A stretch of 64,000 nt of DNA from Bugula neritina (taxonomy: Eukaryota; Bryozoa; Gymnolaemata; Cheilostomatida; Bugulidae): the NCBI GenBank assembly GCA_964035545.1, contig OZ037766.1, forward strand, positions 28,864,673-28,928,672, in the 5' to 3' direction. Below the pieces are notes generated by a model that had not been told where the DNA came from, made no database searches, and saw only the letters and a list, made by a program, of their open reading frames with translations. Made by a program: the position numbers and the translations under genes. Positions 20,269-32,828 of the stretch are shown one piece after another (the stretch's first letter is position 1; each line of letters opens with the position of its first letter).

Positions 20269-20352
<84 letters not shown>

Positions 20353-20440
20353 TACTCTGTTCTGTGCTGATAAGGGGACAAATCCCGAAACAGCTGCTGT
20401 CCACAGATTGAGATATATATATATATATATATATATATAG
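20269..20440 (+). repeat. AT microsatellites
   Basis: About 80 bp of pure (AT)n to 20350, a 60-bp unique stretch, then a second (AT)n block at 20412-20440. Confidence 0.95.
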
Positions 20441-20983
20441 ATTTGTGCTTTTTATAGTTTACTTTTAGCAAGTACGCTAGGATGCTTTTACCCAGTAGCT
20501 CTTTCAAAGCCTATAAAACAAGTATAAAATGTAATACTATAAGACACATTTGATATCATCAGTTGAGGTTATACATGATTTACTTGTATCAGAGTAAGTA
20601 CACTAGTAGAATGGAGTATATAGATGTATGAAAAGTGTTCCACGGACACACAAAAATCTAAACCAAGCAATATTTTCTTGAAAATTTCTCTTCTCTTACA
20701 TTCTAAAATATTTTAGTCTATAGTCATGTTGGTTAGGTTCAGTGAAGTTTTTTGCTTCTGAAAACAAACAAGTGGAAGCCAATTGAAATGCATTTAAATT
20801 CAACATTATTAGCATTGAAATATTTTTACTCACACCAAATAGAAATTTCTCAAGTTGTAGCTGTTCTATATTTATTTTCATAGCGCTTTGTTTTGAAACT
20901 TTTTGTTGAGCATCTTTTTATGGTCACCGTACATAACAAGTTAGCCATTTAATACCACTCGCACATGTACATTAACACCACAT

Positions 20984-21004
20984 ATGCAAATACAATTATA
21001 AAAG
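20984..21004 (+). promoter_or_regulatory. Octamer plus TATA box of the CUB/sushi receptor gene
   Basis: ATGCAAAT (20984-20991), the POU-factor octamer, stands just upstream of TATAAAAG (20997-21004). Plausible 5' UTR exons follow: one ending at GAACAG|GTAT (21126) and one starting after TTTTATTAG (21194) that runs into the start codon. Confidence 0.55.
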
Positions 21005-21247
21005 CTTTGGGTAAAGATTGAAAGTAAGAAGTGAATTGTACTGGAGCACTTAGCTTAATATTTAGACTATAAAGAGACGACAACTATGGACAACTGATAA
21101 AGCTGACGCTCACCTTTAATGAACAGGTATAATGTTATCTCATTATGTAAATGTTAGTACTGATACCTCTTCTCCAATGTTTGTTTTATTAGGATTTATC
21201 ACAAAAGAGAAATAAGTACGGGCTATAGTTAGTGTACCTGCTTCATC

Positions 21248-24200
21248 ATGTTGGTATGTATAGTAAAGTTATGAATAACTATTCTTTGTAGTTTTAGATC
21301 TTGTTGCGCTATATCCCAGTGGGTATTAGTCTGCTTTACATAAGCATACAGCTTATAAGAGTTGACATTAGAACTGACAAGTGTGAGGGTTTATACATTG
21401 ATAATAACTTTATGTTGTGACTTAAGCATTAGTGAAGAACGCTAATATTATTAGCAATTTTTAGCTAAACTGCTAGCTAGTGAGAGTTAAAGAAGCTTTA
21501 TGTATGCATTATAGAATATATCTACTGTCCTATATCACAACATATGTGTCAAAGACTAAAAAGACTTTTTCAGTAATGTAATGCTTTGAACAAACCATAA
21601 GGAGCAAAAAAGTTGACTAGAAAAGTTTGCTTAAATTGCAGCTTATCTTTATAAGATAAAACTTTCACCAAGTTTACCTCATGATTCAATTTGCTCTAGA
21701 GCAAAGAAATGCTCAGTTTTTAGTCTAATATTGTCACCAATGCATGTAACTAATCAATATAAGTGAAAATCAATATTATCACAATATATCTCAACATCAT
21801 TTTAATATATTAGCAAATTAGTTGGTAATTTGTTGGTTATTTCTTGAGCTTAAAAATTCTGACTTGAAATTAGAAGTTTGGGGGTATTAACATTCTGGTC
21901 AAAATCAATGTGGTCTAGGGGCTACAGCACTGGCTTACTAAACACAAGGTCTGTGGTTTGACCCTAGTAAAAGCCATTGGTGGTTTTAAGAAAGGCATTC
22001 AATCATAATTTCTCCTTTGCCACAAGAGTGAATATAGTCTAGCCAGCTTAAAAAGCCTTTTTCATCATTGATGGCAGATATACGTTGCCTAGTAAGACAG
22101 CTATCTTTAAGTGATAATTTTTTATGTTGTGGAGCTTTATTTTTTATAGTTCGAAATAATTAAACCTACCATAATAGTGCTATCTTGCCATGTGAAGTCA
22201 CCAACTTTCTTACAAATATAATATTTGTTTAATATCAGAGTACTCTTGATAAGTCATGCGACAACAAAGACTCAAACATTAAAAGCTTGCAAAAGTAGAG
22301 TCATGGTTTATTTACCCACTGATAAAATTGTAATACATTCTGAATAAAGAGTAAGTACTTGGTTATAGTTCACGTGATATATAATAGTATATTTGATGGT
22401 ATAAATGCGTTCTAAAAATTGTTACAGACGCAAGTTCTGCTCTTCTTGCTTATCTTCTCTCAAACTGATGCACAAAGAATTCCCACTTTCCAACTCTGTC
22501 AACAACAAGATGTACGTGTTGAGACAGATACTTATGGCTTTATAGAACTAGAAGACACCAACACAGCTGGCAGCTGTACTTTGACCATTTCTGGGTTAAA
22601 GAGTTATGTTACTCTACTGGGAATTGCTGGAGATCCAGTACCAGGATGTACTGACCTAGTCTATGTAAATGACCAAGAACACTGTATAAACCAGACGGCT
22701 TTCCCATTGGTGATAGATATTAGAGTGGCTGTTCTAAATATTACCATACCAGTTAATTCTTCACCTTTCTCTGTTGAGTACCAGGACAATGGTAAGTTAA
22801 AGTTAATTATATTATATAATTATCACAAATGCACTGTTTTATAAATACTGTTATTAAACAATTGATATAAAACAGTTTCTATGGCAAAAACAAATTATAC
22901 AAGTAAATCAGGGAGAGAATATTTTTTGTTAGTATTTTTCTTCAATAGTCCTGAAAGTAGACGGTTGTTTGTCTAAATATGAACATTTTTGCTAAAAAGT
23001 ATCTGTAGATTTTTATTTAATGCTAGTTATTGGGCTTTTATCACCACATTTATCTTAGTCCAATCTAATTCATCCTATCCATTTAGATAAGATTGCATTC
23101 AAGGACCAAATAGCTTTTAAAATGCAATGCCATTCTATGAACAACTATGCAACAGTCACTGAAAGCCAATGCTTACATTTGTAGCTATTGTGTAAATTTT
23201 AAAAAAAATGTATTATTAACAGCAATTCACACCAAAACGTGCTTTTCCAAATTGCAATGCTTGTAATTAAAATAGTTTAAAATGTATATATTAATTTAAT
23301 GGTATATCATTTGCTTTGCAGTTATCCTATGTGGCACAGATGTAACCTTACCTACTACCCCACAATCAAATGAACTTTCTGGGATAATAATTAGTAGTTA
23401 CCCAATAGCCTTTAAGCCAATATCAACTTGTGAGTCAAAAATATCCAACTTACCAAGTAGTAACGTACGATATAAAATTTACCATGAGTCAACAAATAAG
23501 TCAACAACAACTAATACAACGCCAACTACAGAATCAAATACAACAACAACAGCAGCACCAATTACAACAACAGCAACACTCACAGCAATTAATGCAACAC
23601 TCACAACAACATCAACTACAATACCCACAACAGCACCAACTACAACAACAGCATTCAGAGATGTATTTCTCATTGATGGAGACCAAGTTATTCCAGATGG
23701 AGAATTTATTGCATCAGTGAAAAACAATATGTCTACAACATCTTTGTATTCACCATTGGGCTTCAGATCAGCTAGGTTTTTCATCAAGTATTCGGGTAAA
23801 TTTATACTGTACTAGCCACTATGCACTACTCACTGTGTACTACTCACTGTGTACTACTCACTGTGTACTACTCACTGTGTACTACTCACTGTGTACTACC
23901 CACTGTGTACTACTCACTGTGTACTACTCACTGCATGTGTACTACTCACTGCATGTGTACTACTCACTGTATACTACTCACTGTATACTAATCACTGTGT
24001 ACTACTCACAGTGTATTATACTCACTGTGTACTACTCACTGTATACCACTCACTGTGTACTATACTCACAGTGTACTACTTACTGTGTACTACTTACTGT
24101 GTACTACTCACTGTATACTACTTACTGTGTACTAGAACTCACTGTATAATAAATTATTCAAGCTGTTCAAAAGAAGATTGTAGAGAGATCAATATAGTTT

Positions 24201-27200
24201 CTTAAGATTATTTAGATAAATTTACTTCTATGCCTCTATAGTTGTGACATGTGGTGATCTTCCTATGCTGCCAAATGCAATAGCCCCACTCAACATTGTG
24301 CCTTGGTACCCTGGAAGTAGAGAGACTTATGTCTGTAGGACTGAATATAAACTGAAGGATGAGCTAGCGAAGGCTGAGTGTAAAATCAATGGAGCTGAAG
24401 CTATTTGGACCGATTTGGATGACATTAAATGTATTCCACGTATGTAATTATTGTGAAGAATATTTAATATGCTATATAGTGCTGGATCAATAATTGTGTT
24501 CAATTATATTATGTATGTCTACACAGTATCTGTGGTAATATTACATTATATAGACATATTAGTATTGATTGGATTAATACATCACATATATGAATTATAG
24601 TGTTGAGTGTATTATTTTATTATATGTGCATTAGGATTGATTAATTGTATTAATGTATTATATATATATGCATATACATATTACACTCGATAATTATTTA
24701 TTGCAGAGCCCATATGCTTCAGACCTCCTCCACAATTTCCAAACTCAATCCCTTCTAAAAGACTTTTTGATTGGATAGTAGACTACACATGTATCAAAGG
24801 CTATTATGCTAAAGGAACTAAGACTATCTCGGTGTGTTCCTCTACAGACCCAGAAACCACACCTTGGGAGTGGGAGTTAGCTTCTCCCGAATGCTCTAAA
24901 AGTATGCTATATACCTTACTATCTGCATACATTGTTACTGTAAAACGTGCAAGTATGTTATAATCTATTATTATAGTAAAATATTGCAATGTCCCACTAT
25001 TACAATCGATTCAAGACATATGGGACTTAACCTAACTCTACCATTTCTCCTTCCAGTTGAGTGTGACGTCCCAAATGACTTCTTGGACACGAAAACGGGC
25101 TGGATAACCTCACAAGGAACAGGTGGAAAGTATTATTACAGAGAAATGTTTGAATATAGGTGTTACACTCCACAGTATCTCAAGTCACCTGGTCATAACT
25201 TTATTCAGTGTGGAAGTGATGGAAACTGGAGCACCTCCCCTCTGTGTGTTGAGCAGAGTAAGTCTTTTAGTATAGTTCACTTGTGCTACATTCTGTTAGC
25301 AACATTTATATGTATCATCATATATTATGATTAGGAATATGCTATATTATAGCATTATGTTGTTTTATTAGTCTATAATACTATAATAGCAATATATAAA
25401 GCAATATTTAAAATGACACGCTTTTTATGCAATAGTTGCGGTTATATATATAGCAAATGGTCCCTGTTGAAAAATATTTGATATTTCAACTATAACTTTC
25501 CACTGCCAGAAGTAATAACATGCAATAGTAGTCATGGCTAGTACATGATCACTATCATTAAGTAGAAGTTTCTATGCAATAAGCTAGATTTTTAAATTGC
25601 TTGTTACAAAAAAGTCAAAATATGTGCCCATTTATTATAAAAAAAATTGGAAAGTTTTCTTACTTTAATTACAATCTGGACATTAAAAAAGGTGCAGATT
25701 ACTAATTAACTCGATAATTTTACCGAATAACCAAATAAAACACTCCATGCCATGCATTTCTGTTTTATCTCGTAATTTTTTACATTGTATAAAGTTAATA
25801 ATACATTTATTATATTATTCTTCACCAATTGACACAATAACATATATCTTTAGGATGATTTAAAAATGAAGCCCACATATTTAAAGCTTGACATTTTTAC
25901 CAAATCAAATAGAATGTTATTCAATTGCAAATATTAAGACTAGCAGAAATCTTTTATGTTTGCAGCTCCCAAATGTTCACCACCTGTACATGCTGAACAT
26001 AGTGAGTACAAGATGGATAGTTCGAATTTATCAGTCGTCTACTCTTGCAAACCTGGCCATGGAAAACTATCAGGTGATTTTATTCACACATGTAGATGGA
26101 GAGAGCACAACTCTGTTTGGGATGGGGAACCGCCCACTTGTGAGTCATACATCAGAGATGGAGTACCTGCTGGTAAGACAACCCCTAAATCAAACTATGC
26201 CGTGATATTTAATTATGTTGCATAATGATATAATTGTCAAATTACGATACGCAGGAATATTATACAGTTGTACATCTAACATTGCATGTGATAGGGCTTT
26301 CCACGGTAAATAAATCACGTTTCCAGAATTGTTGAGTCAATTTTCATTTTATTTATTGTGTTTTAATATTTGCTGATGACAGAAATTACTTTTACGGTAG
26401 TTTTTACTAAGTCCTTGCTTCTGTCAAGCAATTTAATATGCAGTTCATGTTACCTCAATACATAAAGCGTAACACAAAACTATGGCTTTAATGTTTATTT
26501 CAAAACTTTTGTTTACGCCAGTATCCTCATAACCCAGTTGTATGCAAATCCTTTTGGGATTCATCTTCTATTGAATTCATATTATTATTCATTTCAAGTT
26601 AAGAATGACTCAAGTTTGTTGCTAATTTGATAAATTAAAGTTTTCACTAGAACCTTTGCTAAACAGTAGAAAAAAAATTTGTCATTACGACGTTTATTTA
26701 ATTTTATTTAATAATCTATATTCTTTCTGCGATTGTCTCCCATGTGCATTATTTCAACACTTAAAAATCACAGCTAATGATCAGTTTGATTATACTTAGC
26801 TAGAAACTTGGTCACGTTGAGCACATGACCTTAAATCATCAGGACTTATATTGCCTCGGACGATTCAATCAATGCCACACCTCAATGACTTTCAGTAATT
26901 ATAAAGCATTTTATTGTAGGATCACTAATTGGAGTGAGCGTGGGACTGGTAGTTATCATCCTAATACTGGTGGCAGTTCTTATCTTGGGTATTCTAAAAT
27001 ATAGACGACAGATGGACACCATGTCAAGTAGAAGACAATTAACAGTTTTACCACCAGGAATAAGCAACACTTCGTTCATAAACTCCGAACAGTCAGCTTC
27101 TAAACCAACTACGCGTCTGGCATACGAGAGTCTAAAACCACCTTCTGTCAGAGCATACACCGATGTTACACCAACTTATATGAACACAGAACATGAGGTA

Positions 27201-27326
27201 AAGAGCAACGAGAAAACTAAAGTCAAGGCCAAATCTTCTGCACCAGTTTACGATCAAGTGGCAGAACCAGTTCAGCATGAAATCTATGAAAACGTCAGCA
27301 ACAACAATAATAACAAGAGAACATAA
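21248..27326 (+). CDS. Single-pass receptor: CUB-like domains, four sushi domains, Tyr-motif tail
   Basis: Eight coding exons, all junctions in phase: 21248-21253 (Met-Leu only), 22428-22791, 23322-23795, 24242-24439, 24707-24901, 25057-25257, 25966-26172, 26920-27326; 683 aa. The two-codon first exon supplies the Met that the exon-2 signal peptide (TQVLLFLLIFSQTDA) lacks. Residues 20-123 and 124-281 resemble CUB domains; the second carries a Thr-rich mucin-like insert at roughly 180-230. Residues 282-548 are four sushi/CCP domains, one per exon, each with four Cys and a late Trp. A hydrophobic helix (VGLVVIILILVAVLILGIL) and a basic stop (KYRR) follow. The cytoplasmic tail has LAYESL (ITIM-like), YTDV, YMNT, YDQV and YENV; YxN motifs fit GRB2 SH2 binding. 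It is likely an adhesion, complement-like or immune receptor. The ligand is unknown. Confidence 0.87.
21905..22085 (+). mobile_element. tRNA-derived SINE in receptor intron 1
   Basis: Has an A box (TGTGGTCTAGGGGCTACAG), a B box (GGTTTGACCC) and the body segment AGCCATTGGTGGTTTTAAG to ATTTCTCC. It is more diverged than the copies at 30941 and 48013. Confidence 0.75.
23820..24142 (+). repeat. 14-bp minisatellite TACTACTCACTGTG
   Basis: More than 20 units of TACTACTCACTGTG and variants (CTGTATAC, CTGCATGTG, CCACTGTG), starting 25 bp after the donor of the second CUB exon. It is intronic in the receptor gene. Confidence 0.93.
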
Positions 27327-28293
27327 ACAATTTATTTTACACAATCAATCAGAAGTATTGCATTTTCATGTTTGTGTTTATTATGATTTCTTTAAAGATG
27401 TCATTATTGGTGACAACTTTCTAAACTGCATGAATTTTAAGATGCTTTTTTAATTTGATTACTTTAAATAATGTTAGCATTGCTCATAGTAAGAATACTA
27501 TAAGCCAATCAAGATCAACCCATGGTATCTGATAATTGCTTTACATGTTATTTATTCAGAACTAATTGTATTTGTTCATTTATTATAGAATATGTTGATT
27601 TGCTGAAAGATAAAAATTAATATAAACCAATGGTGAGACTCCAAAAAGGGAAACTCTGATCAGATGATCTGTATTACCATTATGCTTCGTGCAGTTTTCT
27701 ATAGCAACATATTTTATTAAAATCCATATGAATGTCTTATAAGGATTTAGCTCGACATTATCAATGAGTTAATGAGTTATTAATAGAATAATATTATCCT
27801 CTATAGAGTTGTCAAAGAGGTGCACTGTATACTAAAGCTTCTTGAAAAAATGTGCAACTGATGTATAGTTATAGAGTAAAACTTATATGGTAATGGATTG
27901 TTATATTTCCAAATTTTCTATAATTGCCATCTAAAAGTACTCATAAATTTTGCACAAGTAATTAATTTATATTAATATTGTAAAACATAAAAAATCAGAT
28001 ATCACAATATCATATATATATATGGCATTAAATATGTTATGCGCAATGTTTTAATATGCAATGTATGGTATTATAATACATGCATGTTGCTGAGGTGTAG
28101 AAAATTACTATTAGGTTGAGAAGGTCGAGGGAGAATGTGTAAGATCAAGATGGCAGCATTTTAACAAGTCGACTTTCATTTAAACCAAATAGTAGCTTTA
28201 TTAATTCATTTTTAGCAGTTTAATCTTCAAAAGCTGTTATAACTTTATTTATAAATCAATAAAATTATTGATTTAAAATTTCTTTGCAAGTAG
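27327..28293. other. 3' flank of the receptor gene
   Basis: AT-rich sequence. I found no clear AATAAA close to the stop codon. No supported gene. Confidence 0.35.
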
Positions 28294-28351
28294 GTCAGCA
28301 AGCACGCTGTGTCTATCATCGTCATAGGATTGGCATTGCTTGTTCTCATCT
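28294..28351 (+). other. Isolated exon-like hydrophobic segment (uncertain)
   Basis: Follows a TTTCTTTGCAAGTAG acceptor and ends in a strong donor (T|GTAAGTGA). One frame reads VSKHAVSIIVIGLALLVLI, a membrane helix or signal-anchor. I could not link it in phase to any other exon; an alternative last exon of the receptor or a relic are both possible. Confidence 0.25.
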
Positions 28352-30940
28352 GTAAGTGATGTAATGCTTTTAAGCTCATTTTTTGCAATAAAATAATAAA
28401 ATAATATTATAACAAATTATTAAATGACCTGTATTTTTATCAAAATATTTTGATATCAATATATTTGCGCTAAAAGCAACATATTTCTTATGTAGGTTTG
28501 CTTCAGCAGGCTACAAACTTATTACATAAGCACATTTTATATGCATTATAACATTCTCCTTGACTAAAATATCATAACAGCACCTATAGTATCATAGAAG
28601 CAGTTTTATAATAATATGAAAAAAGCTGTAGAGTTTAGAAGTACCAGATGACATGTCATTCAACACTGGATGGAAATATAAACAAGCCATAAATAGAGGA
28701 TACTCAAGTTTTAAAATCCACACTATTTCAACGTGAAGTGCCAACACAGTATGCATTATATTTCTATACAAGTTAATATTGCTTTGTCTTAAAAGCTATC
28801 CTATAGAGTTAGTACACTACATTTCAATAGAATAAGAAGCATTTATTGAATACTGTGATTATTGACAATGTAGATTCAAATTGCGTGAGTGTGCTTCTCA
28901 ACTGCAATATCCTTTTTTTTGTATTTCCTACAAATAAACACTTTGGAGAGTTCATAAGACAAGAAATATTTATATGAGGAAATTTTATTTAACCAGCCCG
29001 TAGTCAAAACCTTCAACCCTAGAGACTTGCGTCTGCTTAAAGCTTTTTGTAAAGGAATAAGTTTGTGCGGCATGCCATAACGTCATTAAATAAAGCCATG
29101 TAAGTGCAGTTCGTGTCAAAGGAAATTATTTTTATATCAGATAAAGAGGGGCAAATCATACTTTCGCCATGTCACAACAATCATAAACAAAATCCTTTGT
29201 TCTCTAAATATAGCGAATAATGTAATGGCTATTTTGTTTGTTGATTGAAATAGATTTTATTAGTTTGCACACCCAGTATTCAAGGAATCAAACATGGCTA
29301 CTCTGGCATGACGATTTCTTTTTACTACAATACTTCTAGTATCTTGTTACTAACTTAGATTTAGTCATGTGCAGATCCCCGTCAATGAAATCTTATAGTT
29401 ATGAATTACCTAGAAAATAAATCGACTGATGTCATGCCAATTACTCTATTTATTGTAGCTTAAATATTACTAAATTTGTATCGATAAACAGTCATCTTTG
29501 TGTGACTTGTAATAAATTGACTACCGCAATTTTCTGAAGAACTGTCATATCAGTAAATTAATATGATTGATTGAGTTAATTCCAGTCTGGATACAAATTT
29601 GTTAGAATTTCTTTTAGCGATTTATTTAGTATTTTTAATTTAAGTTGATGCTTGCATTGCCAACTACTTGATTATGCAACAAGTAAACTTTTCTCATAGA
29701 CTGGTAGACTCCTCTTGTATTACCACTCAATGCTGTAATTGTGAAATAGGCTGTCAGAGTAATTAATGTTTTGCAAAAATAGTCTACAGTTACTATTTAA
29801 CATAAACAGTTACGTGTACAACAGCTAATAAACCGAGGTAAACAAGTAATTATGTCACAATTTGTGAAGTAGCACAAATAAACACAAATAAACATAACCA
29901 AATTCAGTAAGATGGCTAAATAGATGCATGACGTTGACCAAAGGTAATCAAAGCTACACTATATTATCATATTATTGTAATGTTGTAACAGCAATAAAGG
30001 ATTTGCAATACTATTCTTATTTTGAGGATATTTCTATGCAAAACTCTAATGAGCTGCATGATTCAGCGTGTGCTCCTTCCGTTGCACACTCCCCTGATAG
30101 CTCACTCAGTTAGAACACTGCTATTTTAGCACAATTTCTAGCCATAGACAAATTAGGGTGGTCTCAGAACAAGTCCTTCAGCCTTTATAATGCTAAATAA
30201 GTTCTAATTGAATTCATAATCTTAATCAATATGATACTTTATTGACATCTCGTATTATATAATTACAAACTTCTAAAAAAATATGACTATTTTCCAGTAA
30301 AATAAAAATAGTGAGCGAATGAAATAATTTCCTATGGCCTACTGTACACTACCATGCAAATAGCTGTTTGCTGTTAATTAAATATCTATGATGTTATCAC
30401 AATACACTAAAATGTAAGCATTTCTTGCCTATAGTAATTATAAACTTGCCACATAAAAAATGTTAGCACAGCTATTAAGTTATCCATACTCTGTTTACAT
30501 TTAAAAGTGCCTATTATATTTTATTTAATCATAAAGTGCTTTAATTAAAACAGAACTTATACAAGAAAACAGCCAACAAATATAAAATACAGCTTTATGC
30601 GCAGTTGTAAATGTATTCCATGAATGTAAATTGTTAGTGTTTGATGAAACACTACTTTTACAAAAACAAGAATAAAAGCTGTTTATGAGCATATTTAAAA
30701 TAGGTCTTTTTTACCTGCTTTTAGTTCCATGTGGAAAACTATAAGCAAATATAAGCATTGTATTATAATGTACAGTTATATAGTAGTATACTGTAAAATA
30801 TTACATTATAGTTTACAATTACATGTATATAGTACTATTTATATACTGTACAGTATAATACAATATTGTACAATAAAGTATAACAAGGTGCAATACTGTA
30901 CTACACATTGTAGCCTAGCTATAATAGTATATATAATATA
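28352..30940. other. Gene-poor DNA
   Basis: AT-rich sequence with only random-looking short ORFs. The segment 30729-30935 is rich in TATAGTACTATTATA-type short repeats. No RNA gene seen. Confidence 0.35.
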
Positions 30941-31140
30941 GGGAGCAGCTGTGGTCTAGGGGTTAGAGAATTTGCTTAGTAAACACGAAGTCATGGGTTG
31001 GAACCTCGACAAAAACCATTGGTAAGGTTAGGAAGAGCATTCAGTCATAATTGCTCCTGTGTCTCATCTGAACAAGTCTTTAGTTCCATCTTTTCATCAG
31101 AGGCTTCTTACAGGGATAGCGACTATAAACTTGCGATCAG
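30941..31140 (+). mobile_element. tRNA-derived SINE, near full length
   Basis: Begins GGGAGCAGCTGTGGTCTAGG with an A box (TGGTCTAGGGGTTAGAG), then a B-box region (GGGTTGGAACC), the body (AAAACCATTGGTAAGGTTAG, ATAATTGCTCCTGTG), and the tail (CAGGGATAGCGACTATAAAC). It is the same 200-bp unit as at 48013. Confidence 0.88.
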
Positions 31141-32008
31141 TGTGTTTTTATAGTGTATAATATTGTAGTACAGTATACAACGTATAGAATAAGCCTATCT
31201 CGTTTACAAATTCAACTTTAAGGCTAGTGAGAATAAGACCCTCCTCCCAGTTGCTCAGTGAGAACATTTGCAAGCTATTGTGCGTTTTATTATTTATATT
31301 ATTATTTAAAAAGGCAAATAAAAAGCATCTGTAAAACAAAATAGCCAAGACTAGATGATAAAGTGTTTGCCCACGAGAGAAGCATTGCTAATTCATGTCC
31401 TTTCTCGAGGCAATAACTTTTAAAGCAGGATCGTCTGGAATGAATAATTAATACGATAATGGAACATGCAAAATTCATTTTAATATAATAACAAGCAGGG
31501 CCCAGATTATCCTTCAAAATATTAAACAAAAAAAAACCTGCCTTTTTACAGAAATGATTGCAATTCCAAGAACACTATTGTGCTAATAACTATAATAGTT
31601 TATATAGCCTGATGGTCATATAATCAAACAGAAAGTGTTGAAAGATCAAATGAACTACAAAATAAAAAACCTGCGGGTATAGAAGTCCCTCTCATGAATT
31701 ATAGAATGATTTGTTATGGTCACATGGCTACTCCATAATATTAAGAACAATTTTCAGCTTTTTGCGGTGAAATCAATGAGAAGGCCAATGAACTTTGTAA
31801 TAGCTGCTTGCCTATGCCAAGCTTCTGCTTAGGAATGTAGCCAAAGATTCAACAGAAAACTAAAGTCAAGTTGGCCAACGCAGCAAATTAAGTAATTGCT
31901 GTCAGCTTATACAGTAACCATGCAGCTTATATTGAATAGTTGTATCTTTGATAAATCATACTGGTGTTGTTTTTGCTGCATATCACTCATACACAATTGT
32001 ATATATAG
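31141..32008. other. Intergenic DNA without recognised content
   Basis: AT-rich. No exon supported. Confidence 0.3.
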
Positions 32009-32200
32009 TTGCCATCCCTGTAAGAAGCCCTCCCTTATGGAAAGGGCTTTTTTGTTAAAGCAGGCTAAGGACTTATTTAAATGATGCACAGGAGCAATTA
32101 TGACTAAATGCTCTTCCTAACATCACCAATGGCTTTTGCCGGGTGTGAACTAAGCTTTACTAAGCCGACGCTCTAATTCCCTTAGACCGCGGCTGCTCCC
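32009..32200 (-). mobile_element. tRNA-derived SINE, reverse orientation
   Basis: On the minus strand it reads GGGAGCAGCCGCGGTCTAAG, a B-box relic (GTTCACACCC), the body CAAAAGCCATTGGTGATG and ATAATTGCTCCTGTG, then AAGCAGG and the GGGCTTCTTACAGGGATGG tail. It is a 190-bp copy of the family. Confidence 0.85.
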
Positions 32201-32656
32201 TGTAATTACTGCATATGGCATGGCATTTATGTAGTTCTTTTCACTGTCAAACTTGATAAAAAGTAGGTTGGCCATGCTAGAGCACTACTTCTAGAAAAAT
32301 GGTACTTGTTGCTATACATGTCAAGGCCATATAACTAAGCTAAAGTCATACTGTAAAGACAGCTTATATTTACTCCATCAGCTGTCTACGTATACACAAC
32401 TTACTACAATGCACAATACTTTAGGGTTTTGTGGACCAGTATTTTTCACATATCACCTGGGCATACACCTAGACTAATCATTGTCAAGTAGAGTCTACTA
32501 ATTGTCATTCCTATGCATTCAGGAGTTGTCACGCTTGATCTTCTACTGATAAGATGTTGCTAAAGAAAACTACAGCTCCGTTTAATATTACACTCTAGCT
32601 TATCAATAAACTCATCACGCTGGATGCATCTGAATGCATTAGTTATTCATTTCGAG
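32201..32656. other. 5' flank of the prohormone-like gene
   Basis: Non-coding. ATCACGCT recurs close to the promoter (near 32615 and 32681). Confidence 0.3.
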
Positions 32657-32828
32657 TATAAAAGCATACCACGCATTGTCATCACGCTCTAAAGCATTAT
32701 ACTACTTTTCTTGCAACATATCACTCGGTTTGACAATTCAGAGTGAAAAATGTGTGTTTGTAGAGTATAAATATTTCAGCTAGCCGTTGGAGCAGAGCAT
32801 TTGAGTCTCCAACGTGAATCTTCCAAGG
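32657..32828 (+). promoter_or_regulatory. Promoter and leader exon of the prohormone-like gene
   Basis: TATAAAAG at 32657-32664 and a second TATAAAT at 32766-32772 precede a candidate non-coding exon ending CTTCCAAG|GTAAGAG (donor after 32828). The next exon would begin after CCATTTTGCAG near 36241 and carries the start codon. Distance to the ATG is about 3.5 kb of intron. Confidence 0.5.

Noticed and set aside
23430-23720. Gln-rich ORF
   Set aside because: It is an out-of-frame shadow of the Thr-rich receptor exon. The ACA-frame is in phase with both neighbouring exons.
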